This document shows, in pieces, positions 18,349-24,795 of a DNA stretch of 64,000 bases. Origin of the DNA: Bacteroidia bacterium (lineage in GTDB: Bacteria > Bacteroidota > Bacteroidia > Flavobacteriales_D > Cryomorphaceae); NCBI GenBank assembly GCA_030427905.1, contig JAUICL010000007.1, positions 32,119 to 96,118 of the forward strand. The letters run 5' to 3'. The notes below the pieces were generated by a model that saw only the letters and a list, made by a program, of their open reading frames with translations, ran no database searches and was not told where the DNA came from. Position 1 is the first letter of the stretch. Each line of letters starts with the position of its first letter. A program made the translations under genes and the position numbers.

Positions 18349-19302
18349 ATGGAAAATTTCACCGTTCAAAACACGAAAGACACCCGTAGCGGATTTGGAG
18401 AAGGACTCCTTGAGCTCGGTCGCAAGAACCCCAATGTTGTAGCCCTCTGTGCCGACTTAACTGGGTCTTTAAAGATGAATGCTTTTGAAGATGAGTTTCC
18501 AGAGCGCTTCTTTCAGACAGGTATTGGTGAAGCTAATATGATGGGACTTGCTGCCGGTATGACTATTGGTGGGAAAATCCCATTCACAGGAACCTTTGCC
18601 AATTTCTCGACAGGACGCGTTTACGATCAGATCAGACAGTCGATTGCCTACTCGGGTAAGAACGTGAAGATTTGTGCTTCGCACGCCGGATTGACACTTG
18701 GAGAAGACGGTGCGACTCACCAGATTCTCGAAGACATCGGTATGATGAAAATGCTTCCGGGCATGACAGTGATCAATCCATGCGACTTTAACCAAACCAA
18801 GGCCGCTACCATTGCCATCGCCGATCACGAAGGGCCGGTTTACCTGCGTTTTGGAAGACCGAAGGTGGAAAATTTCACTCCCGTAGATCAAAAATTTGAG
18901 ATCGGGAAAGCGCTACACCTGATTACAGGTACCGATGTAAGTATCTTTGCCACAGGACATTTGGTTTGGAAATCGATTGAAGCGGCACGTGCCCTTGCTG
19001 AAAAAGGTATCTCTGCTGAAGTGATCAATATCCACACGATTAAACCTTTGGATGCCGAAGCAGTCATAAAGTCTGCACAGAAAACGGGATGTGTCGTTAC
19101 TGCTGAAGAGCACATGATGAATGGTGGACTCGGCGACAGCGTTGCTCAGGTACTCGCCAGAAACTGCCCAACTCCACTCGAAATGGTAGCCGTAAACGAC
19201 ACCTTTGGAGAGAGCGGTACGCCAGCTGAGTTGATGACCAAGTACGGCATCGACACGGCAGACGTGATTGCAGCCGCTGAGCGCGCTGTGGCTCGTAAGT
19301 AA
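18349..19302 (+). CDS. Transketolase, C-terminal (pyrimidine-binding) subunit
   Basis: The 317-aa partner of the subunit at 16121 carries the PYR and C-terminal domains. FFQTGIGEANMMGLAAGM contains the conserved Glu that activates TPP. Next are SHAGLTLGEDGATHQ, the stretch PVYLRFGRP, and a C-terminal domain with AEEHMMNGGLGDSVAQ. An AGTAGG ribosome-binding-like stretch precedes the ATG. It starts 5 nt after the VWA gene and is followed 27 nt later by an ECF sigma factor gene. Confidence 0.95.
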   Translation: MENFTVQNTKDTRSGFGEGLLELGRKNPNVVALCADLTGSLKMNAFEDEFPERFFQTGIGEANMMGLAAGMTIGGKIPFTGTFANFSTGRVYDQIRQSIAYSGKNVKICASHAGLTLGEDGATHQILEDIGMMKMLPGMTVINPCDFNQTKAATIAIADHEGPVYLRFGRPKVENFTPVDQKFEIGKALHLITGTDVSIFATGHLVWKSIEAARALAEKGISAEVINIHTIKPLDAEAVIKSAQKTGCVVTAEEHMMNGGLGDSVAQVLARNCPTPLEMVAVNDTFGESGTPAELMTKYGIDTADVIAAAERAVARK

Positions 19303-19329
19303 GGACAAGCACCCCGGATAATTAACTGC

Positions 19330-19860
19330 ATGCAAGAAGACCGGGATCTGATTATAAAACTGCGTGATGCAAAAACGCGCGACAAGGCTTTTGGTGAGCT
19401 TATTCAGGCTTACCAAGAGCCTTTGTATTTTCACATCAGGCGTATGGTGGGAAATCACCAGGGCGCCGACGATGTGCTTCAAAACACCTTTGTAAAAGTC
19501 TGGCGACACCTCGACAGTTTTAAAGGCGATTCGAAGCTATACACCTGGATGTATCGGATTGCATCAAACGAGGCTCTAAACCACATTCAAAAGGCCAACC
19601 GAGGGAAGACCACTACCCTAGAAGACTACCACCACCCGAGTACAGCACATCAGGAGCGCGATTCAGGAGAAATTCAAGAAAAGCTCGAAGCTGCGCTTGC
19701 CACCCTACCCCCAAAGCAAAAGCAAGTTTTCGACTTGAAGTATTTTGAAGATATGAAGTACGAAGATATCGCTGAGATCACGGGCACTTCGGTGGGTGCA
19801 CTAAAGGCATCGTACTTTCACGCGGTTAAAAAAATTGAAGGGTTTTTGAAGGGGGACTAG
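19330..19860 (+). CDS. ECF-subfamily RNA polymerase sigma-70 factor
   Basis: A 176-aa ECF sigma factor. Region 2 is AFGELIQAYQEPLYFHIRRMVGN...ADDVLQNTFVKVWRHLDSFKG with the typical WMYRIASNEALN. Region 4 is LPPKQKQVFDLKYFEDMKYEDIAEITGTSVGALKASYFHAVKKI, a helix-turn-helix that reads the -35 element. There is no extra C-terminal domain. The two genes after a 587-nt gap encode a single-pass membrane protein and a Spy-like periplasmic protein, a set often seen with Bacteroidota ECF factors. Membrane stress sensing is therefore likely but inferred. Confidence 0.94.
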   Translation: MQEDRDLIIKLRDAKTRDKAFGELIQAYQEPLYFHIRRMVGNHQGADDVLQNTFVKVWRHLDSFKGDSKLYTWMYRIASNEALNHIQKANRGKTTTLEDYHHPSTAHQERDSGEIQEKLEAALATLPPKQKQVFDLKYFEDMKYEDIAEITGTSVGALKASYFHAVKKIEGFLKGD

Positions 19861-20447
19861 CACGTTCCAAGTGCAGCGCTTGAAAATCCGAAATTCTCCG
19901 GGCAATTAATGTTGCAGCTCTTTTTAACAGTTGATGTAACAGATAAAAGCTAATTTGACATTAAAAATGAATCTCTTATTTTCCTTTTGTCATGATACAA
20001 AAGGAACAAAAAATCTTGGCTGTAATTTTATTTCTTGAAACTCTTGAAAACACTACAGCACCTTACCCAAACTCGCGAACGGTATTAGCGAAAGCAGAGC
20101 TTCCGATACCTGAGCTCAGACATGGGTGCGGTGGACTTCCGTTTATTTCTGAGTTTCTAAGAGAATAAAATTAAGGCCGGGATTTGGCTCACGACTTCAT
20201 TTAAAAATTGTCAGATTTCTGCTCTGCAAGCTGTGAGCCAATTGGTCCAAAAGCCAAAACATTAAATATCGACGGTTCTCGATACGATTCACTCCTAAGG
20301 TCGTAAATCACTCGAACTGACCACTTCTAGAAACTACAAGCATGAAGGATTCCAACTTCTTGTGAGCTCGGATAAATCAGGAGAATCTTAAAAGAAAGTA
20401 TAAAGTGCAATTAAACCTTTTCCCTTTCAACCAATCTATACTAGCAG
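19861..20447. other. 587-nt gap after the sigma factor gene with a palindromic element
   Basis: No gene was recognised. A perfect 10-bp inverted repeat, TTCCTTTTGT / ACAAAAGGAA with a 6-nt loop, lies at 19981-20006. A related interrupted copy occurs at 42663-42719. The remaining sequence (20040-20440) shows stops in all frames and no strong motif. Confidence 0.6.
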
Positions 20448-20918
20448 ATGGACAAAAAGAAACGTAGCGAAGATGAATTTCTCGAAGAGCTGGCGCCCAA
20501 GCTTTTTGAGAAGCGCATCGAAGTGAAGCCAAAAGCTCCTGAAGGATATTTCACCAATCTCGAAGGGCAGATCAGATCGAAAATCGAATCTGAGCCAGCT
20601 GCTCCCAAAGGAAAAGTGATATCACTGATCAACTTCAAGAATTTGGCGGTGGCGGCTTCAGTGGCCGTTTTGCTCGCCCTTGTCCCCTACTTCTTTTTTA
20701 ATCAGCCCGACCAGAACACAGACTTGGTGGCAGAGGCCACAACGCTCGAAGATGAAGATCTCGATGAGTACATCGACGAAGCGAGTATTTTGGAGTGGGC
20801 TGCTGAAGAAGATATGGACATGGAATGGGGAAGCGAATTGGACGAAGACGCCGTTTTGGCCTATCTAATCGATGTGAATATCGAAGAGGAATTAATTATT
20901 GAAGAAACCGAAATTTAA
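20448..20918 (+). CDS. Single-pass membrane protein, possible anti-sigma-type regulator
   Basis: A 156-aa protein with a basic N-terminal cytoplasmic part (KKKRSEDEFLEELAPKLF...) and one transmembrane helix at about residues 68-86 (AVAASVAVLLALVPYFFF). The outer tail is strongly acidic, with runs of Glu and Asp. The layout and the position between an ECF sigma gene and a Spy-like gene resemble the small membrane regulators of Bacteroidota ECF systems. No zinc-binding anti-sigma motif (HxxxCxxC) is visible, so the function is a guess. The next gene starts 6 nt later. Confidence 0.7.
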   Translation: MDKKKRSEDEFLEELAPKLFEKRIEVKPKAPEGYFTNLEGQIRSKIESEPAAPKGKVISLINFKNLAVAASVAVLLALVPYFFFNQPDQNTDLVAEATTLEDEDLDEYIDEASILEWAAEEDMDMEWGSELDEDAVLAYLIDVNIEEELIIEETEI

Positions 20919-20924
20919 AAAGAC

Positions 20925-21449
20925 ATGAAGAAGCTCATTTTAATTGCACTAGTTGGTCTGATGGGGCACACAGCCTTTGCTCAGTCAGAAAGAAGAATGG
21001 AGAGAGACGAAAAGCGAAAGGAAATTGAAGCGCAGCGCGTGGCGTATATCACCACTCAACTCGACTTGACCACTGAAGAGTCTCAGGCCTTTTGGCCGGT
21101 CTATAACGACTACGAAAAGGCTTTGGACGAGCACCGCAAAGCTGGGAAGGAAAACTTCAATCCGAGAAAAGACGATATCACAACGCTTTCCGATTCGGAG
21201 ATTGATGCCATGATGAAAAATAAGTTTGAGCATCAGCGCGAGAAGATTGAAATTGAAGAAACGTATTTCGAAAAATTCAAGGGTGTGCTCTCCATGCAGA
21301 AAGTGGCCGCCTTCTACAAAGCCGATCAAGACTTTCGAAAGGAGTTGTTGAAAAAGCTCAAGCAAGATCGAAGAAGTGATCAGGGCATGAACCGCAGGGG
21401 GCCTGAGCGAACTGGCTTTCAATCCAAAGAAGACAAGCTTAGTAAGTAA
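20925..21449 (+). CDS. Periplasmic Spy/CpxP-like protein
   Basis: A 174-aa protein with a clear signal peptide (MKKLILIALVGLMGHTAFAQ, cleavage after AFA). The mature part is helical and charged: an N-terminal RRMERDEKRKEIEAQRVAYITTQLDLTTEESQAFWPVY segment holds the LTxEE-type turn of LTXXQ/Spy proteins, followed by a long helix and a basic tail. Spy-like proteins are periplasmic chaperones or sensors of envelope stress. It is co-transcribed with the membrane protein upstream (6-nt gap) and probably belongs to the ECF sigma module. Confidence 0.75.
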   Translation: MKKLILIALVGLMGHTAFAQSERRMERDEKRKEIEAQRVAYITTQLDLTTEESQAFWPVYNDYEKALDEHRKAGKENFNPRKDDITTLSDSEIDAMMKNKFEHQREKIEIEETYFEKFKGVLSMQKVAAFYKADQDFRKELLKKLKQDRRSDQGMNRRGPERTGFQSKEDKLSK

Positions 21450-21470
21450 GCTAAAATGAAAGATGGATTG

Positions 21471-21478
21471 TAGATTTG
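21471..21478 (+). promoter_or_regulatory. Bacteroidota -7 promoter element TAGATTTG for the aminotransferase gene
   Basis: An exact TAnnTTTG match lies 6 nt before the ATG at 21485. The transcript would be nearly leaderless. It overlaps the TTG at 21476 and so favours the ATG. Confidence 0.55.
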
Positions 21479-21484
21479 TCGCGT

Positions 21485-22675
21485 ATGAATTTGCAATCCG
21501 ATTTTCTAAAATACCAGGCCCAGACATCTCCGCATCCCCTGTCCATACAGATTGAACGCGCGGAGGGTCCATTTCTCTACGGGCCAAATGGAGAAACCTA
21601 TACAGACATGATTTCCGGGATAGCGGTGACCAATATCGGTCACCGTCATCCACGGGTGGTCGAAGCCATCGAAAATCAGTTGGGCAAGTACATGCACGTG
21701 ATGCCTTATGGCGAGTTTGTACAGGCACCGCAGGTGGAATTGGCAAAGCGACTAAACGATGTTCTTCCCGATGGATTGGACGTTTCTTACTTCGTAAACA
21801 GCGGCACCGAAGCCAATGAAGCGGCGCTGAAGATGGCCAAGCGATACACGGGGCGTTCCAAGATTGTTTCTTGTCTCAAGTCGTACCACGGCGGCACACA
21901 TGGGTCACTATCGGTATCGGGAAACGAAAAGAAGAAGTACGCCTTCAGACCCCTCCTACCCGAAGTGTATTTTATGGCTTTTAATGCCATCGACCAGCTC
22001 GAACTCATCGACGAGAACACGGCTTGTGTGATCATCGAGACGGTGCAGGGAGATGCCGGGGTTCGGATTCCAGAACTGGCTTATATGTTGGCTTTGAGAA
22101 AGAAGTGCTCGGAGACCGGCGCCTTGCTCATCATGGATGAAATCCAAACGGGTTTTGGTCGCACGGGAAAACTCTTCGCTTTCGAGCATTTTGGAATTGT
22201 TCCAGACATTCTCACCATTGCCAAGAGCATGGCTGGCGGAATGGCCATGGGTGCCTTTGTGAGCAGCGCCGAGATTATGGCCTGTTTGAAATCCGACCCG
22301 ATACTCGGCCACATCACCACCTTTGGGGGACATCCCATTTGCTGTGCGGCGGCAATCGCCAACTTGGATGTGATCACTGAAGAAGGCCTGATCGTAAAGG
22401 TAGCTCGAAAGGGAAAGCTGCTTGAAGAAACGATCAACCATCCCGCTGTCGTTGAAATCAGAAGGATTGGGCTGATGCTCGCCGTCGAGTTTGATGCGGC
22501 GGAGAAGGTCTATCAAATCGTCGACAAATGCATCGAGCGTGGGGTGATCACCTTTTACTTCCTCTCCTGCCCCGAGAGTTTCCGGCTAGCTCCACCGCTC
22601 AATATGAGCGATGAAGACCTTGTGAAAGCTGGTCAGATCATCCGCCAGGCAATTGACGAAATCTACGCTGCTTAG
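21485..22675 (+). CDS. Class III pyridoxal-phosphate aminotransferase (acetylornithine/ornithine type)
   Basis: A 396-aa fold-type I PLP enzyme. YFVNSGTEANEAALKMAKRYTG binds the phosphate, KSYHGGTHGSLSVSG follows, and MDEIQTGFGRTG holds the Asp that pairs with the PLP nitrogen. Lys247 in IAKSMAGGMAMG forms the Schiff base. TTFGGHPICCAAA is also typical of the ornithine/acetylornithine/4-aminobutyrate group. The exact substrate is unresolved; no arginine-biosynthesis genes sit next to it. Its stop overlaps the 3' end of the convergent CoA-binding gene by 4 nt. Confidence 0.9.
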   Translation: MNLQSDFLKYQAQTSPHPLSIQIERAEGPFLYGPNGETYTDMISGIAVTNIGHRHPRVVEAIENQLGKYMHVMPYGEFVQAPQVELAKRLNDVLPDGLDVSYFVNSGTEANEAALKMAKRYTGRSKIVSCLKSYHGGTHGSLSVSGNEKKKYAFRPLLPEVYFMAFNAIDQLELIDENTACVIIETVQGDAGVRIPELAYMLALRKKCSETGALLIMDEIQTGFGRTGKLFAFEHFGIVPDILTIAKSMAGGMAMGAFVSSAEIMACLKSDPILGHITTFGGHPICCAAAIANLDVITEEGLIVKVARKGKLLEETINHPAVVEIRRIGLMLAVEFDAAEKVYQIVDKCIERGVITFYFLSCPESFRLAPPLNMSDEDLVKAGQIIRQAIDEIYAA

Positions 22676-23052
22676 TAATTCCCAATCGATAAGCGCACGA
22701 GGGTACAGCTCTCCGTAGTTTCGATTCCTTTCATGTGAAGCTCCGTTTCCCATTCTAGGTTTTCCGTTCCGGGGTTAAAGATCACTCGTTTTGGATTTAA
22801 GGAAAGGATGTAGTCCTTCCACGCGTCCAAGTGTCTTGGGCCCACGTATAGCGTCACAGTATCCACATCATCGATGGCTGGCCGGTCGGTATGTATCTCT
22901 ACATCGGCCACGGTTCCCGGTCGGAGGCCAACCGCCACCACGGGGTGTCCCTTTTGGCGCAGGGCATTGATCGCTCTGTAGGCGTACCGTTCCGGGTTTG
23001 GGCTAGCACCGATTACCACGGTCTTTTTGAGTTCTGGCTTATTTTCTTCCAA
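22672..23052 (-). CDS. CoA-binding domain protein (YccU-like)
   Basis: A small Rossmann-fold protein of 126 aa. TVVIGASPNPERYAYRAINAL, GHPVVAVGLRPG and TVTLYVGP..RVIFNPGTEN match the stand-alone CoA_binding_2 family. Members bind CoA, but their role is poorly defined. The start is a TTG at 23052, the only early start codon, and an exact promoter element lies 20 nt upstream. Confidence 0.88.
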   Translation of the reverse strand: MEENKPELKKTVVIGASPNPERYAYRAINALRQKGHPVVAVGLRPGTVADVEIHTDRPAIDDVDTVTLYVGPRHLDAWKDYILSLNPKRVIFNPGTENLEWETELHMKGIETTESCTLVRLSIGNY

Positions 23053-23071
23053 TTTCAGTCTGTTTTAACTA

Positions 23072-23079
23072 CAAAGTTA
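23072..23079 (-). promoter_or_regulatory. Bacteroidota -7 promoter element TAACTTTG for the CoA-binding gene
   Basis: An exact TAnnTTTG on the minus strand, 20 nt upstream of the TTG start at 23052. Confidence 0.6.
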
Positions 23080-23106
23080 ATTCAGATCGATGGATAAATT
23101 GGTCGG

Positions 23107-23349
23107 CTAGGCTACAGGGTCGTAGGAGAAAGAGCTCTCTGGAACGATGAATTTTCCTTCCGGCGTTTTGATCATCAGGTAAAACTCCTTGCACAAGAAA
23201 TTGATGCGGTGACGGAACTTGCTGTCAGTCAAGTGGCACTCCCAGGCGTGCAAGGCAAGTTGCTTGAGAGCTCTCCAGGAGTGCGTGTTGAGTCCTTGTG
23301 GTCGGGCGAAAGAGTTGATGTATCGGCTGGCGTCTGCTAAATTGTTCAT
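23107..23349 (-). CDS. Small protein of unknown function
   Basis: An 80-aa basic/aromatic protein with no signal peptide or membrane helix. It contains LNTHSWRALKQLALHAWECHL and FLCKEFYLMIKTPEGKFIVPESSF. I recognise no family. The ATG at 23349 was chosen over longer in-frame starts, because the promoter region upstream mirrors that of the next gene (23429-23842): both ATGs follow the same motif by about 41 nt. The matching promoters suggest that the two proteins act in the same process. Confidence 0.7.
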   Translation of the reverse strand: MNNLADASRYINSFARPQGLNTHSWRALKQLALHAWECHLTDSKFRHRINFLCKEFYLMIKTPEGKFIVPESSFSYDPVA

Positions 23350-23389
23350 GGCTTTTGTTTTTGTTTGATTCAAAGGTCTTGGCTGGGTT

Positions 23390-23407
23390 CGTAATCTATT
23401 TACGTTG
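23390..23407 (-). promoter_or_regulatory. Shared palindromic promoter motif, copy 1
   Basis: The + strand reads CGTAATCTATTTACGTTG. Its CGTAA/TTACG arms are an inverted repeat with a 5-nt centre. It ends 41 nt from the ATG at 23349. Eleven nt after it (minus strand) comes GACCTTTG, a degenerate -7 element. The second copy, at 23884-23901, differs in one base and has the same spacings. Confidence 0.6.
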
Positions 23408-23428
23408 CAAATAATTCCTGACAATGAA

Positions 23429-23842
23429 TCAGTTACCAGGCTCCCACTCGAAGAAGTAGAGCGTCGATTCTTCGTCTTTTGGCTCGGTGATAAATCGCTT
23501 GAGCCGGGTTTTGATTTGGATGTCACGGATGGTCAGGTGGTGGCCTATCAACTCGTTCATGTTGTAGTTGTGGCTGCGCGGCTTGGGAATCAGCGTATCG
23601 GCTATGGCTTCGGCTACAGCGATGCGCTCCGATACTTCCCCAACGCTCATGATGAGCTGATTCATTTGCTCGTAGTTGACGGCCAGCGCAAACTCAACCG
23701 GCATTCCGCCCTGGCGGTCGCGGCAGATAAGGAAGATGGGCGGGTACCCCTTTACTTCCGGGTTGATCACAAGTTTTGTGATTCTCAATCGATCGAAGCG
23801 GTACTCACGATCTTCAAACAGCGATTTTCCTAAGTCTATCAT
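23429..23842 (-). CDS. Protein of unknown function
   Basis: A 137-aa soluble protein with alternating beta and helical segments: RLRITKLVINPEVKGYPPIFLICRDRQGG, FALAVNYEQMNQLIMSVGEVSERIAVAEAIADTLIPKPRS, then IRDIQIKTRLKRFI and an acidic end. I recognise no family. Its ATG region repeats the promoter layout of the gene at 23107-23349, 79 nt downstream on the same strand. That points to shared regulation rather than one operon. Confidence 0.7.
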   Translation of the reverse strand: MIDLGKSLFEDREYRFDRLRITKLVINPEVKGYPPIFLICRDRQGGMPVEFALAVNYEQMNQLIMSVGEVSERIAVAEAIADTLIPKPRSHNYNMNELIGHHLTIRDIQIKTRLKRFITEPKDEESTLYFFEWEPGN

Positions 23843-23883
23843 GGTGTTTTTCTTTTGTTTGAGACTAAGGTCGAAGGGGAAGA

Positions 23884-23901
23884 CGTAATGTATTTACGTT
23901 G
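23884..23901 (-). promoter_or_regulatory. Shared palindromic promoter motif, copy 2
   Basis: The + strand reads CGTAATGTATTTACGTTG, matching copy 1 in 17 of 18 bases. It ends 42 nt from the ATG at 23842, and GACCTTAG again follows after 11 nt on the minus strand. Confidence 0.6.
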
Positions 23902-24795
23902 TGGGATTTGGGGGTAGTGAGTAGTGAGTATTGGGTAGCCCCGATAGGGATCGGGGTCTCCGCTGCGCTACGATTGGGTAGTGGGTAGCCCTGAGAGCCT
24001 TCGGGGTCTCCTGTCGGACGCCACAGGCTTGCCGTCGGCGCGGCACTTTGTTACGATCAGAAGGCAGGTGACATCAGGTTTAGGGTTAAGTCTGTTTTTC
24101 CATGGGATTGTACTAAGAACAAAGTATTAAGTACTAGGATGCTTGTGGTTTCAGTCAGTGAAAGACGGGTTAGATTTCCTGTGTTGAGGTTGACCGTTGC
24201 TCCGTATTTCCGCCTGAGGCGGAGCTGCGGTATTCCTTCTAAAATCGCCAATCGGTGTTCCTTGTACTGACGCTCCTTGCAGTCGGTCACCACTGCTTCG
24301 CAGTTCTGAAATCGAAACGGGCTTAGCAATAAAAAAGGCACCACAAAGGGCAAAAAGTTCGCAGAGTTGCACAGAGATTCTCTGTGTTCTTTGAGTGCTC
24401 TGTGGTGAGAGAAAGTTATGGTAGCCAGTCAGGAAGTGGCTTCGGAGTTTCCGTAGTGCCTCGATTGGGGGCGAGTAGCGAAAAGTGAAAAATTGGCTCA
24501 CTGGCATCGTCTCACTGTCCCTTCACATGTGTAGCTCCAGCGCGCGGAAAGCTTCGGTAAAACGAATCTGGCGGATCTGCAGTTTTGGACGTTCTGCCCA
24601 CCAAACAAGACAGTTGGTTAAGATTTTAATTCGGGAATCGCGCCGTGAATACCGAGCAATCAGAGCAATCTGAGAGCTCCCACCTTGTCGCAACCGAAAA
24701 AAATTCGTTTATTGAAAGGTTGAGAGTTGGCAATGGGACCGTTCCATACCCTGATTCGAGACGCTTACAAACCAATTAACCAATCCATAAAAGTG
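23902..24795. repeat. Repeat-rich intergenic region
   Basis: Nearly 900 nt with no credible gene. It contains a fourth copy of the GATAGGGATCGGGG block (23932-23989), a CTTGCCGTCGGC stretch (24028-24039) related to 42675-42700, and an inverted relative of the 14.2/14.7-kb repeat (about 24105-24140). It also has a block with GGCACCACAAAGGGC (24338-24415) that is related in inverted form to 53180-53235. Frames through it translate repeats only. Confidence 0.75.

Noticed and set aside
24151..24507. Minus-strand frame of 118 codons
   Set aside because: It reads through a dispersed intergenic repeat and matches no protein family.
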